The position numbers and the translations under genes are program-made. Below the pieces are notes generated by a model. It saw only the letters and a list, made by a program, of their open reading frames with translations. It did not search any database and had not been told where the DNA came from. From positions 62,001-126,000 of the forward strand of contig CAUYUJ010022059.1 of NCBI GenBank assembly GCA_963575745.1: a stretch of 64,000 bases of DNA, read 5' to 3'. Numbering within the stretch: the stretch's first letter is position 1; each line of letters starts with the position of its first letter. Below are positions 1 through 8,966 of the stretch, in pieces. This stretch comes from Prorocentrum cordatum (lineage: Eukaryota; Sar; Dinophyceae; Prorocentrales; Prorocentraceae).

Positions 1-1440
1 CCTGTTATATCCCTTCTTCCGCAACTGCATTGGCTCAGGCATTGGCTAATCGACTGCAGTGCACTGCTTGCTGCGCAGTGCCTTGGAAAAGGAGTCCTAC
101 TCATCGCCTCTACCTGCGGACCCCGTATAGGAGCGGCCCCTCGGCCGTCTCCCTATGCGCGCGCGTCGACGTTGCCGTTCCCCGTCGGGGTGCACGCGGC
201 GTCGGGGGCGCGTCGGCGCTGGGTTGAGCGTGAGGGGCGCGTTTACGAGGCGGCGGTTATATTCGAGGGGGAGGTTCGTTGGCGACCTCGCGGGGGGTCG
301 ACCGAAACGCTGCGGCTCACTTGCAAATCGACGAGCCAAGCGCAGCGCGACCACCCGCGGGCGCTGCAACCCCACAGCACATCAACTCGCGCACCCGTTC
401 ATCCACCCCGCGCGCCGCCCGCCAGCGAAACCTCGCGCCCGTGGAGTTACCTTCTGCGCGTAAGCCCACTGGCAGAACGAGGCCCGAAACGCAACAACTT
501 ACATCCCGATCAGCTGGTGACCACCTGCGGGTCGGGCGGGTTTTCCTGCGGCGCGGACAAGTGCCGCGCAGGCGGCCCCAGCTCGAGGACGCGCCTCGCC
601 GATGCCCTTGCGCCGGCGGCCGATGCGCGCGCGCGCGCGCGCGTAGTCTGGGGCCAGCGCCAGGTGCCCCCTGGCCGCGAACCGCGTGCCCGAACACGCT
701 TCAGTGCGCGATCGCGCTGTTTGGCAATTCCCCCCCCCCCCCCCTTCCTTCCCCCCGCCCACCTCCTGCGCCATTGCCCCTCGCGCACCGGCCCCCCCCC
801 GCCTCCCGCGCCCGCCGCCGCGAGCGACGACGGGCAACGGCGCGCGTGGAGAGGGGGCCCCAGCATTCGGCCCGCCCCCACGCTTCGCGGACTTGCGCGG
901 CCGAGCGGGCCCTCTGCGTTTCGCGCCCATTCCCTGTGGGGGGGACCGAAAAGGCACGTTGCAGACGTCGCCGCTTGATCGCGCGAATCCACGGCGCTCG
1001 TGGGCGCGTCGATTGGCGGGCCCCCCCCCCCTCCCTCTTCGCCGCCGCCGCCGTCGTCGTTTGCCTGTTCCCTCCTGGGGGGCGGGGAGTGGATGGGGGG
1101 GTGGATTGGGCGCAGCGGGGAACGGCGTGGAGAGCGGGGAAATGGGGGGGGGCAGGCGGGCGGGTCGGAGGAGGACGAGTAACGATGATACGGGAGGCAA
1201 GCAGTCCGAAGGAGGGAGAGTAATGGACATGGCCACGGGAAGGAGGAGGGGACCGGCGAAGGGAGGGCGGCGGGCGACGACGGGGGCGAGGAGAGAGGAG
1301 TGCTGGGTGCTGGTGGCGCCCGCGCAACGACGTGCCATTGCGTGGCCCCCACCCACCCCCGAAGGGCACGCAGGTATGCTGGCGCGGTGCGCCCGACAGC
1401 GCACCGCGTCGAAGCTACGACGGCCGCGGGGGTGATATAT
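1..1440. other. GC-rich stretch with no recognisable gene
   Basis: Several long overlapping open frames exist on both strands. They are Pro/Arg/Ala/Gly-rich and arise because GC-rich sequence has few stop codons. None shows a domain. The stretch holds a (GC)n run, poly-C and poly-G tracts and no recognisable RNA gene. Confidence 0.6.
625..643. repeat. (GC)n dinucleotide run
   Basis: Uninterrupted alternating G and C of about 19 nt, a sequence type able to adopt Z-DNA. A C15 homopolymer lies about 90 bp downstream at 730-744. Confidence 0.9.
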
Positions 1441-2412
1441 TAATTATCTGGATTTGGGAAGCGCTGAAATACACGATGAGATTTCAAAACCTCTAAGACG
1501 ATATCACTGGGAGTATTTTTATTCCCCAAGGGAATATCTTCCTGGTCGGAACTCCCCGACCATAAGGCTGGACGCTCGTCAGGGTGAGTAAGGCTGGCGT
1601 TTCGCGAGGGGCGCGCGGCCCCCCTTCCAGGGGCGGAACGGTTCGCAGTGCTGGTGGCCTTTCGTTAGCTGGGTCATTCAAAAAATGCGTGCGCTGACCT
1701 GCACTCGCTCTGTGAGGGGAGCAATTCTCGGGATGCGAGGCTGGAGTCGGCCCCAGTCGCCCACGAACCCAGTCGGACGCAGATAAAGGACGCGGCGGTG
1801 GGGAGGCGGCCTGATTTGTTTCTGCAGAAGAAGAAAAGGCTGCATACACATAAGCTTTTGGCGCTTCGCGCAGATTTCTTGGACCTGCGCTGGACCCCCC
1901 CTCCCTGCCGCGCGGAGCGCGCCAGGGGCGGCGCCAGACGCGCCTCCGGGGGGGGCCCAGCGCGGATCCAAGAAATCCGCGCGGAGCGCCACAAGTTCGG
2001 GATGATCGAAATGAGTACGGGAAGTCTGGGTACGATGCCCAACAGCATGTCTTGTTCATTTTGAACAGGACTCGCTGTCCGCGCATCCGCGGACGTTGTC
2101 CATTTGAGACAGAAGGTCGCCTGCCCAATAGCGGCCGCTGTCGATGTTGGACAACATTTGTTGTCAGGCGTTGTACCCATGTTTGTCCGTGCCCATTTCG
2201 GGCGCCCAAACAAGTTCATTCCCCACATCCTGAGTGGGGTTCCTTTTTTCCCAGAACACCCTCTCCTTCCCACCTTCCCACCTTCCCACCTCCCGTTCCC
2301 TTTTCCGCACCATCCGTACAATACCATAACCATACCTACCACATCATAGCTACCATTCCATACCTTCCATACCATACCATACCATAGCTGCCATACAATA
2401 CCATACCTTCCA
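1441..2412. other. No gene; inverted repeat and CCATA simple sequence
   Basis: No coding sequence is supported. Apart from the 1857-1994 inverted repeat the segment holds a CCATA/CCATAC-type pentanucleotide stretch at about 2321-2412, which leads directly into the 77-bp satellite. Confidence 0.5.
1857..1994. repeat. Long imperfect inverted repeat (arms about 45 bp)
   Basis: Left arm 1857-1900 and right arm 1950-1994 are reverse complements with roughly five mismatches. Both contain the core GATTTCTTGGA or its complement, flanked by GCGC-rich sequence and a run of C or G. The 50-bp spacer contains further short complementary pieces, so transcribed RNA would fold into one long hairpin. The symmetry also makes ORFs on opposite strands encode similar peptides here, which is an artefact. 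It could be a fold-back element or a small-RNA precursor; nothing decides between them. Confidence 0.8.
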
Positions 2413-2566
2413 CACCATACTATACCTTCCCACACCTCCAGGGAGGCCCCGCCTGAGCGAGCAGGTTGTTCGAATGCCATACTATTTATGAGGTTTCGTG
2501 CCCCTCCCACCCCTCCAAGGAGGCCCCGCCTGAGCGAACAGGGTATTCGAATCCCATATTATTTAT
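2413..2566. repeat. Two diverged units of the 77-bp satellite
   Basis: Two copies (2413-2489 and 2490-2566) of the unit that forms the main array at 2931-3854. They are more diverged than the main-array copies: the first reads TTGTTCGAATGCC where the consensus has a palindrome. They are separated from the main array by an unrelated 2590-2930 repeat, which suggests that the array was split by insertion or expansion of that second repeat. Confidence 0.85.
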
Positions 2567-2589
2567 TCTCTTGCACAGCTGTGCTCTAG

Positions 2590-2930
2590 AGCTCGGACAT
2601 CTTTATTTTCGTGTCGTGTCGTGTCGTTCGTCCCCCTGCCCCCCCCCCCTGCCCCGCCCCGTCCAAGCTCCCCAGTGCAGCCCCCCTGGGCCTCGGACAC
2701 CTTTATTTTCGTGTCGTGTCGTGTCGTTCGTCCCCCTGCCCCCCCCCCGCCCAGGCTTCCCAGGGCAGCCCCCCTGAGCCTCGGACGCCTTTATTTTCGT
2801 GTCGTGTCGTGTCGTTCGTCCCCCTGCCCCCCCCCTGCCCCCGCCACCCCCCCCCGCCCAGGCTTCCCAGGGCAGCCCCCCTGAGCCTCGGATGCCTTTG
2901 TGCAAGAGCCAGGGCACGCGTGCCACTTGT
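2590..2930. repeat. Tandem repeat of about 90-105 bp, 3 copies plus a partial
   Basis: Units start at about 2593, 2694, 2783 and (partial) 2889. Each begins CTCGGAC, then has CTTTATTTTCGTG, three GTGTC pentamers, and a CCCCCTGCCCC-type C-rich tail of variable length. The variable C run explains the unequal spacing. Confidence 0.85.
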
Positions 2931-3854
2931 CAGGTTTCGTGCCCCTCCCACCCCTCCAGGGAGGCCCCGCGTGAGCGAGCAGGGTATTCGAATACCATAT
3001 TATTTATCAGGCTTCGTGCCACTCCCACCCCTCCAGGGAGGCCCCGCGTGAGCGAGCAGGGTATTCGAATACCATACTATTTACCAGGCTTCGTGCCCCT
3101 CCCACCCCTCCAGGGAGGCCCCGCCTGAGCGAACAGGGTATTCGAATACCATACTATTTATCAGGCTTCGTGCCCCTCCCACCCCTCCAGGGAGGCCCCG
3201 CCTGAGCGAACAGGGTATTCGAATACCATATTATTTATCAGGCTTCGTGCCCCTCCCACCCCTCCAAGGAGGCCCCGCCTGAGCGAGCAGGGTATTCGAA
3301 TACCATACTATTTATCAGGCTTCGTGCCCCTCCCACCCCTCCAGGGAGGCCCCGCCTGAGCGAACAGGGTATTCGAATACCATATTATTTATCAGGCTTC
3401 GTGCCCCTCCCACCCCTCCAAGGAGGCCCCGCCTGAGCGAACAGGGTATTCGAATACCATACTATTTGTCAGGCTTCGTGCCCCTCCCACCCCTCCAGGG
3501 AGGCACCGCGTGAGCGAGCAGGGTATTCGAGTACCATATTATGTATTAGGTTTCGTGCCCATCCCACCCCTCCGGGGATGCCCCGCCTGAGCGAGCAGGG
3601 TATTCGAATACCATACTACTTATCAGGTTTCGTGCCCCTCCCACCCCTCCAGGGAGGCCCCGCCTGAGCGAACAGGGTATTCGAATACCATACTATTTAT
3701 CAGGCTTCGTGCCCCTCCCACCCCTCCAGGGAGGCCCCGCCTGAGCAAACAGGGTATTCGAATACCATGTTATGTATCCGGCTTCGTACCCCTCCCACCC
3801 CTCCAGGGAGGCCCCGCCTGAGCGAGCAGGGTATTCGAATACCATACTATTTTT
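2931..3854. repeat. 77-bp satellite, 12 tandem units of identical length
   Basis: Unit starts fall at 2931, 3008, 3085, 3162, 3239 and so on to 3778. Every spacing I checked is exactly 77 bp, so 12 units fill 924 bp with substitutions but no net indels. Each unit carries CCTCC-AG-GGAGG, able to form a short hairpin, and in most units a 14-bp perfect palindrome GGTATTCGAATACC. The array ends abruptly at a GA-rich sequence. No coding function is evident; ORFs through it are incidental. Confidence 0.95.
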
Positions 3855-5571
3855 CAGGAGGATGAGGAGAAGGAGGAGGAGAACGAGGACAAGGAAGACG
3901 AGGAGCAAAAGAGTGATGATGATGGGGGAGGCGCACAACGACGAAGAGGAGACAGAGGAGGCGGAGGGGGATGATAGAAGAAGATGGAGAAGGCGAGGGC
4001 GGGTGGCAGACAAGAAGCCATGTAACCCCTAACATCCTTATGTGGGGAATTCCGTTAGCATCATTTGTATGCATTTCTTTCTTCGACTTTGGGTGCCCGT
4101 GCGGTGCGCGGGGGAGCAGGCGTTCCGCATTGTCTTTTTTGCGTCGGCGGCCAGGCGGAGGTACTGCGCTGGCGAATTCAGCCACCACACAGAGGGGGAG
4201 GGAGGAGGACAATAGGCGCCGGCCCAGGGGAGGGGCAAGGAAGAACTGGGCCCGCTCAGAGCATCAGATGCGACGATAGGGGCGAATAACCCAGGGGAGA
4301 GCAATACATGAGAGCAGCCCGGTGCGGAACGCATGGTGGCGGGGCAGGCGTTCAGCACATTGTGTGCTCTGCCACGCACGGGCTGACTGGTTCGCTCGTG
4401 GGGGCGCGCCTCTGCGCGGGGTGGGCCTTTTGCGCACGCGGCTTTTCATGGGCTGAGCTTCGGCGCCACCAGGAGGTTGCTCACCATGTGTCGAAGAAGA
4501 GAAGAACAGGGGGTGGACAGGGCCCCCACCCTGACACGTTGATTAGTGAATTGTCCATTTTCGGTTCTCGAGATTGCGCCGCGGCCGTCATTTTCCAGGC
4601 TTGCGCCCGCCCGGTTTGGGCCCGAGGTCGTTTTCACTAAACCACGTTTTGCTAAAGAGGGTTCTGTCCATCCCCGAATCACGCTGTGCTTCATCGACGA
4701 ATTCAGAGCTGAGTTGCGCATCTGCAATTTCGGGGCGTGCCGAGTCTTCCTGTCAGCGGTGGTTTTTGCGGCATCGCAAGCGGCAGATTGCATAGATCGC
4801 GAGGCTGGCTACATGTTGCCCCCCCCCGTTAATGTTACGTCGGGCATGTCCCTCTATAGGAGGAATATTCAAACAGTGCTAGAACATAGTCTGGGCACGA
4901 TTTTGCAATCAATTTTGACTATGTTTGATTATTGTTTGATTATTGTTGATTTTGCTTTTTAAATCCGCCTGTAGGAGGACATGCCCTACCTAACTTTAAT
5001 GAAGCTGCACAGTCGCGCTGGTTAGGCGAGGCTGTCGGATACAAGGAACACCGCTTGAGACGTGCTGGTGCCACGGTTTTCTGTGGAAGGTGCGTGGCTT
5101 GATCAAGCATGGGCCCTCCCTCGGCGCTGAACGTCGGCTGCGAGGGCCCCCCGAAACCCAAGGGCCACGCGCGCACTTGCGTCTCGAACGCGAAGGGTCG
5201 ACTTCGAAAGCCATCAGCCTGTCGGCACCACACGACGATCCAGTTGGTCTGATTATCCAAGTGGCGGTTGTTCTGGGGGTGGCACTGTTGCAAGGTGATC
5301 ACCATTGCCGAGGCGCCCAGGTGGAACGGAACAAACCGCGTCGGACCCGGAGCAAAGCTTGGGCACCTTAAAGTATGTTGTCCACGCTCGGCAAGTTTAG
5401 AGTGAATTCCGTGTGATCCTGGAGCGACGAGTTGTTTGCTCTAGAGAGTGTATCAGTGATGCATCCGTTATGTGATATGGAGCAGCACGGCGCCCCTAAA
5501 GCATCCCTGTTGCACGGCGCCCCTAAAACATCCCTGTAGTGGTGTGCTGCTCCGTTGTGTGCACGTTGATG
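3855..5571. other. No confident gene; one unassigned ORF
   Basis: The first 140 bp are GA-rich (GAGGA-type). An ORF at 4546-4962 on + (138 codons) starts at an ATG and ends in a hydrophobic Ile/Leu/Phe-rich stretch. I recognise no domain and the overlapping frames are just as open, so I do not call it a gene. Confidence 0.5.
5485..5538. repeat. 27-bp tandem duplication
   Basis: Two adjacent 27-nt copies (5485-5511, 5512-5538) beginning GCACGGCGCCCCTAAA and differing at two positions. They lie just outside the 5' LTR of element 1. Confidence 0.9.
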
Positions 5572-5708
5572 TGCGGCTCGAACTGATTTCCAGGCGCCTT
5601 GAGTCCGGCTGAGAAAGTATCCATCCTCATTTCCATGCAGTGGGCTGGTGGTTGAGCGGGATATTGTTTGTGCTACGACACTATCAGAGAGAAACCTCAC
5701 TGGTTTCA
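5572..5708 (+). repeat. 5' LTR of element 1
   Basis: 137 bp matching 13072-13208 without indels. It begins TG and ends CA in this copy (TGCGGCTCG...GGTTTCA). It is unusually short for an LTR. The primer-binding site follows 3 nt later. Confidence 0.85.
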
Positions 5709-5711
5709 CTA

Positions 5712-5723
5712 TGGTAGCGGAGC
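5712..5723 (+). other. Primer-binding site of element 1
   Basis: TGGTAGCGGAGC starts with TGG, the complement of a tRNA CCA end, and resembles the initiator-tRNA-Met primer sites typical of copia elements (TGGTATCAGAGC in many plant elements, two differences). The identical 12-mer occurs at the corresponding place in element 2 (21878-21889). The primer is therefore probably tRNA-iMet with an acceptor strand ending GCTCCGCTACCA; the tRNA itself is not in this window. Confidence 0.8.
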
Positions 5724-5779
5724 ATTGGAGTGGCTCTCCGGTGCTTGATCCACGGCAGACGACCCTAGCTAGGTTTACG

Positions 5780-6940
5780 ATGGCGACACAGACGTATCTT
5801 CCACACGGAGTTGATCCCAAAGTTCCGGTCATGACAGGCACGACCTCGGCCGACTTCAAGCGCTACAGGCAGCTCGTTACGGCTTTCTCCCTCGAGAAGA
5901 CGAGCGACGAGCAGAGGTCCTCCGTCGGCCCCACCCTCTACCGGAACATGCTGGCATATGAAAGCGAGTTGTCTTTGCTAGTCGAGACGTTGGATGTGAA
6001 GACCTTGGCCAAGGCTGACGGCCATGATACCTTCCTAAAATTCTTAGAGAAGAGACGTTCCACAGACAGCCAGTTGAAGAAGCTCCCCCGGGTTTACGAC
6101 AAGTTCTATGACACGGTGCGGTTCAGGCGCAACCACGGCGAGAACCGATGAGCACGTACCTGGCCAACATGATCGTGGCCAAAGGTGAGCTCGAGAGGGC
6201 AGATTGCCCGGCGAAGGTGTCGGATCACGAGCTCGGCTATTGGATGTTCAAGAAGAGTGGACTGGACCACGAAGAACGGCGATGCGTGCTGGGACAGTGT
6301 GGCCAGACGTTTGACCCGGACCCGATCTCAGAGATGCTGCGGAATCTGTATCCTCACGGATCCTCCTCCCGCGGCGGCGGCGGTGTTGACCGCCAACGGC
6401 GTGGACGATGGTTTCACTTGGCCGATGATGGGGCCGAAGACCTGGAGCGCCCGACCGACATCGATTCCTTGCTGGCGTATTTGGACGAGGCCTACGACGA
6501 GGGCTACCTGACCCGCCTACGCGGAGGAGGAGGAGGAGGAGGAGGAGAGCCCCGAGTACTGCGCTTACCACAGCGAGCACGTGGACGCCTGCCACTACGA
6601 GGAGGCTGTTACCGCCGAGGACGCCTTCTACCTCTGTGACGGCATTGACGAGGCCATCGTTCAGAATGGCCCAGAGTACGCACAGGCCCTGGCGACGCTG
6701 AAGGAAAGCCGCGCGCGCACGAACCAGCTACGCTCGGTCCGGGGTTTCTTTCGCGGGCGCATCGACGCGTCGATCGAGCCAGAGTCTGACGGCAACAATG
6801 GCTCGAACCTGGGCGCATCTCCTGGCAAAGGTGCGCAGTCGTGGCGCGGCCTCAGTCCCAAGGGCCACAAACGCGCAGGCAAGTCCGCTGCGAATCGCAG
6901 CGGCCACTGCGGCCGAACGGATCATGAGAGCTGGCGCTGC
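5780..6940 (+). pseudogene. gag: Gag-like region of element 1, frameshifted, ending in a zinc knuckle
   Basis: Read in three successive frames: 5780-6151 (ATG at 5780, MATQTYLPHG; an in-frame ATG at 5711 overlaps the primer site and is less likely), 6148-6525, then about 6550-6940. The first two parts form the helical Gag-type region, with RLVTAF, LYRNMLAYESELS and TYLANMIVAKGELE. The third part is acidic, follows the GGA repeat, and ends in a retroviral-type zinc knuckle at 6899-6940. There the C-x2-C-x4-H-x4-C pattern reads S-G-H-C...H...C, so the first Cys has become Ser. The GGA run and the C14 run are the likely sites of slippage. It would encode the particle protein that packages element RNA. 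Confidence 0.75.
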
Positions 6941-6953
6941 CCCCCCCCCCCCC
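6940..6953 (+). repeat. C14 homopolymer at a frame change
   Basis: Fourteen consecutive C immediately after the last Cys codon of the zinc knuckle. The reading frame of the downstream protease differs from that of the knuckle, so the run probably gained or lost a base, in evolution or in sequencing. Confidence 0.9.
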
Positions 6954-7526
6954 AAGGGCGCCAAGGGCGGCGGCCCCCGAGGCGAGCCCGCCTCGCCCTA
7001 TGCGCGGGCTCGGGCCGCCGAGGGGCGCCGCGGTGGAGGAGTCAAGCGTAGGCTGGGCATGTTAGCGATTGGCTCGTTGGTTTCTTTGGCCTGCAGCTCC
7101 CCATGGAGTTCGACGACGAGAGGGTCTCAACGTGCTCAGACGTGGGCCAACCAAGAACTCCGGATCAGCGAGGCGAGCGAGGCCGGGGAGAACCATGCCA
7201 TGGTCGCTGAATACGATTTCGACGTGCTTTCGATGCTACCTGAGGGCCTGGATCGCGTCTTGGCTCTGGTGGATTCTGGTGCCACCATGAGCCTCTGTGG
7301 TCGACTGTGGTATGAGTCGGTGGCGCGTGGTCTCCACCTCGTCGGCCTGACGCCACGCGGGGAGAAAGCCTCGGAAGGGCTCAACGGTCTGGGCGGCGCC
7401 GAGCGACAGGCGACGGAGAAGTGGACGTTCCCCGCGGGTGTCTTCCAGGCCCATGCGATCTTGGGCTTCTATCCCGTCGAGGGTGAGATGATCGGTTTGT
7501 TGAGTCGACGCAATCTTGACCATTAA
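6954..7526 (+). pseudogene. Aspartic protease domain of element 1
   Basis: An open frame contains LALVDSGATMSLCG, with the catalytic D-S-G triad at 7272-7280 in the hydrophobic setting of retropepsin-like proteases. Flap and C-terminal parts follow (FPAGVFQAHAILGFYPV). The frame stops at 7526; protease-like sequence resumes in another frame (about 7530-7640) and runs into the methyltransferase-like ORF. In the element the enzyme would mature the polyprotein. The catalytic Asp is present but the frame is broken at both ends. Confidence 0.8.
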
Positions 7527-7630
7527 TTAGGCCGCCAACGTGTATTTTCGCAACGACAAGACCTTTTGCAGACTTCGAGGCGCTCTCCCTGTACGATCTG
7601 AAGCTTGATGAACTACGTCATGGACATGCA

Positions 7631-8914
7631 GTGATCAACCTACTTGACTTCGACATGCGCACCATCGAGCACGACCTTCTGTTTGACGAATTTCGTATCC
7701 AGCCTCGTTCTCACTCTGCGATGATGTCAGTTGTCTCCCGGCATGACGACGCGCAGAATCCGGAAATGGAGCGCGATGACTGGATCGAGACGGCGACCGA
7801 TGCCAAGAAGGTCGGCGCTCTGCCAGGGAAGGTCAAGAAAGCGATGGGGCATTTGAGTTTGGAGCACGAGACGCCCCCTTTGCTTCTGAATCGTTCCGAC
7901 GATCAGGCCATGGCATGGGAATGCTGTGCTGGCGAGGCAAATTTCGCGAATGTGGCGACTCGCGGAGGTGCTGTGGCAGGCGATCCCTTGTATATCAGCA
8001 CTGGCGCTGACCTCGCGGACCCGGCGGTCCAGGGCGCCATTTTCAATATTGTGAAATTCTACAAGCCATGGTTGTTGACGTTTGCCCCCCTTCGTTCTCC
8101 TTGGTCTCCGTTGGCGCAGTTGTTTGCGAAGTCCCGAAAGAAAGACCTCGCGACGGAGCAGCAAGTGCACGAGGTGAGTTTCCTCACCTGGGTAGCGAAG
8201 ACGATGCGTTTGCAGGTGCTTGAGGGCCGACTGGCCCTCGGAGAGAACCCGTGGACCTCCGGGGCATTGGGGGCAGCCCCGATCGCCAAGTTGGCCCAGG
8301 AGGGCACGTGCGAGATCGTTCGCGGCGACCAGTGCGCCTGCGGCCTTGCGTCCTCGACCGGGATCCCGCGCGGGAAGGCCGCGGCGCGGGCTTCGTGGCC
8401 CTTCGAGGTTCGGCGCGGCGACTGGCGCTCGGACTGCGATGCCCACCCAGGAGGTCGCGAGCATCAGACCGAGATCGGCGGCTACGTTAGCTTTGCACCT
8501 GGGAGTGGACGGAGAATCACGGAGCACGGAGCGACGTGGGAATTGGCCCGTCGGTCGGAGGTGCCACCAGCGCTCGCGGCCCAGTTTCGCGGTGGTTTGG
8601 CCTTCCCGTCGCGTCTTTCACAGGTAGTTGCAGAACAGCTTTGTCTATGGCCAGAGCTTGGTCAGGTCCGTCTGCTCCGCGCCGATGATCGGCGGGGAGT
8701 TCCGGGCCCAGACGTTGCGCGATGCGCTGTCTGCGCGCGCGTGGCCAGTGGCGAGCTCCATGGCTTTGCGGACCGCTTCCGTCGCGAAACCGGCTTCCGC
8801 GAAAAGGGCGTCTTCTTTGCGGTGTACGAAGACGATGTGATTTTGGAGGTCCCGGTGAATCGCGACGAGGAGGCTCTCGAGGTCTCCCCAGCTGCGCATC
8901 CCCTACTGCATTGA
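7631..8914 (+). CDS. Cytosine-methyltransferase-like domain of element 1 polyprotein (catalytic Cys lost)
   Basis: A 428-codon open frame between protease and integrase. The first 80 residues finish the protease-side linker (INLLDFD). Next comes a segment I read as a class I SAM methyltransferase fold resembling C5-cytosine enzymes. It has a motif-I-like AWECCAGEANF (about 7913-7945), GDPLYISTGADLADP with an acidic residue for the cofactor ribose, a motif-IV-like FAPLRSPWSP (8081-8110) where the nucleophilic Cys position appears to be Arg (CGT), and a motif-VI-like GENPWTSG (8241-8264). Element 2 has a comparable domain in the same place. The 3' third (8490-8914) is unassigned. It has no start codon of its own (it opens at GTG) and would be part of Pol. 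Cytosine methyltransferases captured by dinoflagellate retrotransposons are known in the literature; whether this is that lineage is untested. Confidence 0.65.
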   Translation: MINLLDFDMRTIEHDLLFDEFRIQPRSHSAMMSVVSRHDDAQNPEMERDDWIETATDAKKVGALPGKVKKAMGHLSLEHETPPLLLNRSDDQAMAWECCAGEANFANVATRGGAVAGDPLYISTGADLADPAVQGAIFNIVKFYKPWLLTFAPLRSPWSPLAQLFAKSRKKDLATEQQVHEVSFLTWVAKTMRLQVLEGRLALGENPWTSGALGAAPIAKLAQEGTCEIVRGDQCACGLASSTGIPRGKAAARASWPFEVRRGDWRSDCDAHPGGREHQTEIGGYVSFAPGSGRRITEHGATWELARRSEVPPALAAQFRGGLAFPSRLSQVVAEQLCLWPELGQVRLLRADDRRGVPGPDVARCAVCARVASGELHGFADRFRRETGFREKGVFFAVYEDDVILEVPVNRDEEALEVSPAAHPLLH

Positions 8915-8966
8915 AGCAGCGCCTACCCCGTGCGCACGCGATTCCGAGGACGGCCCTGAGGAGGAG

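Noticed and set aside
19-39. Possible relic of the dinoflagellate spliced leader (CCGCAACTGCATTGGCTCAGG)
   Set aside because: Only about 14 of 21 positions agree with the known leader (ending TTTTGGCTCAAG), with no donor GT context or downstream coding sequence. Similar partial matches (TTGGCTCAA near 46617) occur by chance.
499-1404. 301-codon minus-strand ORF near the left end
   Set aside because: Low-complexity Arg/Gly/Pro composition, several equally long ORFs in other frames over the same bases, and no recognisable domain.
2931-3854. tRNA-derived SINE or CRISPR-like array in the 77-bp repeats
   Set aside because: ATTCGAATA resembles a tRNA B box but mismatches the consensus at its first and last base in most units, and no A box is seen. 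Units are directly tandem without variable spacers, so it is not CRISPR.
4546-4962. 138-codon ORF as a host gene
   Set aside because: No domain, overlapping ORFs in other frames, and no features of a conserved protein. Kept only as a note in the region entry.
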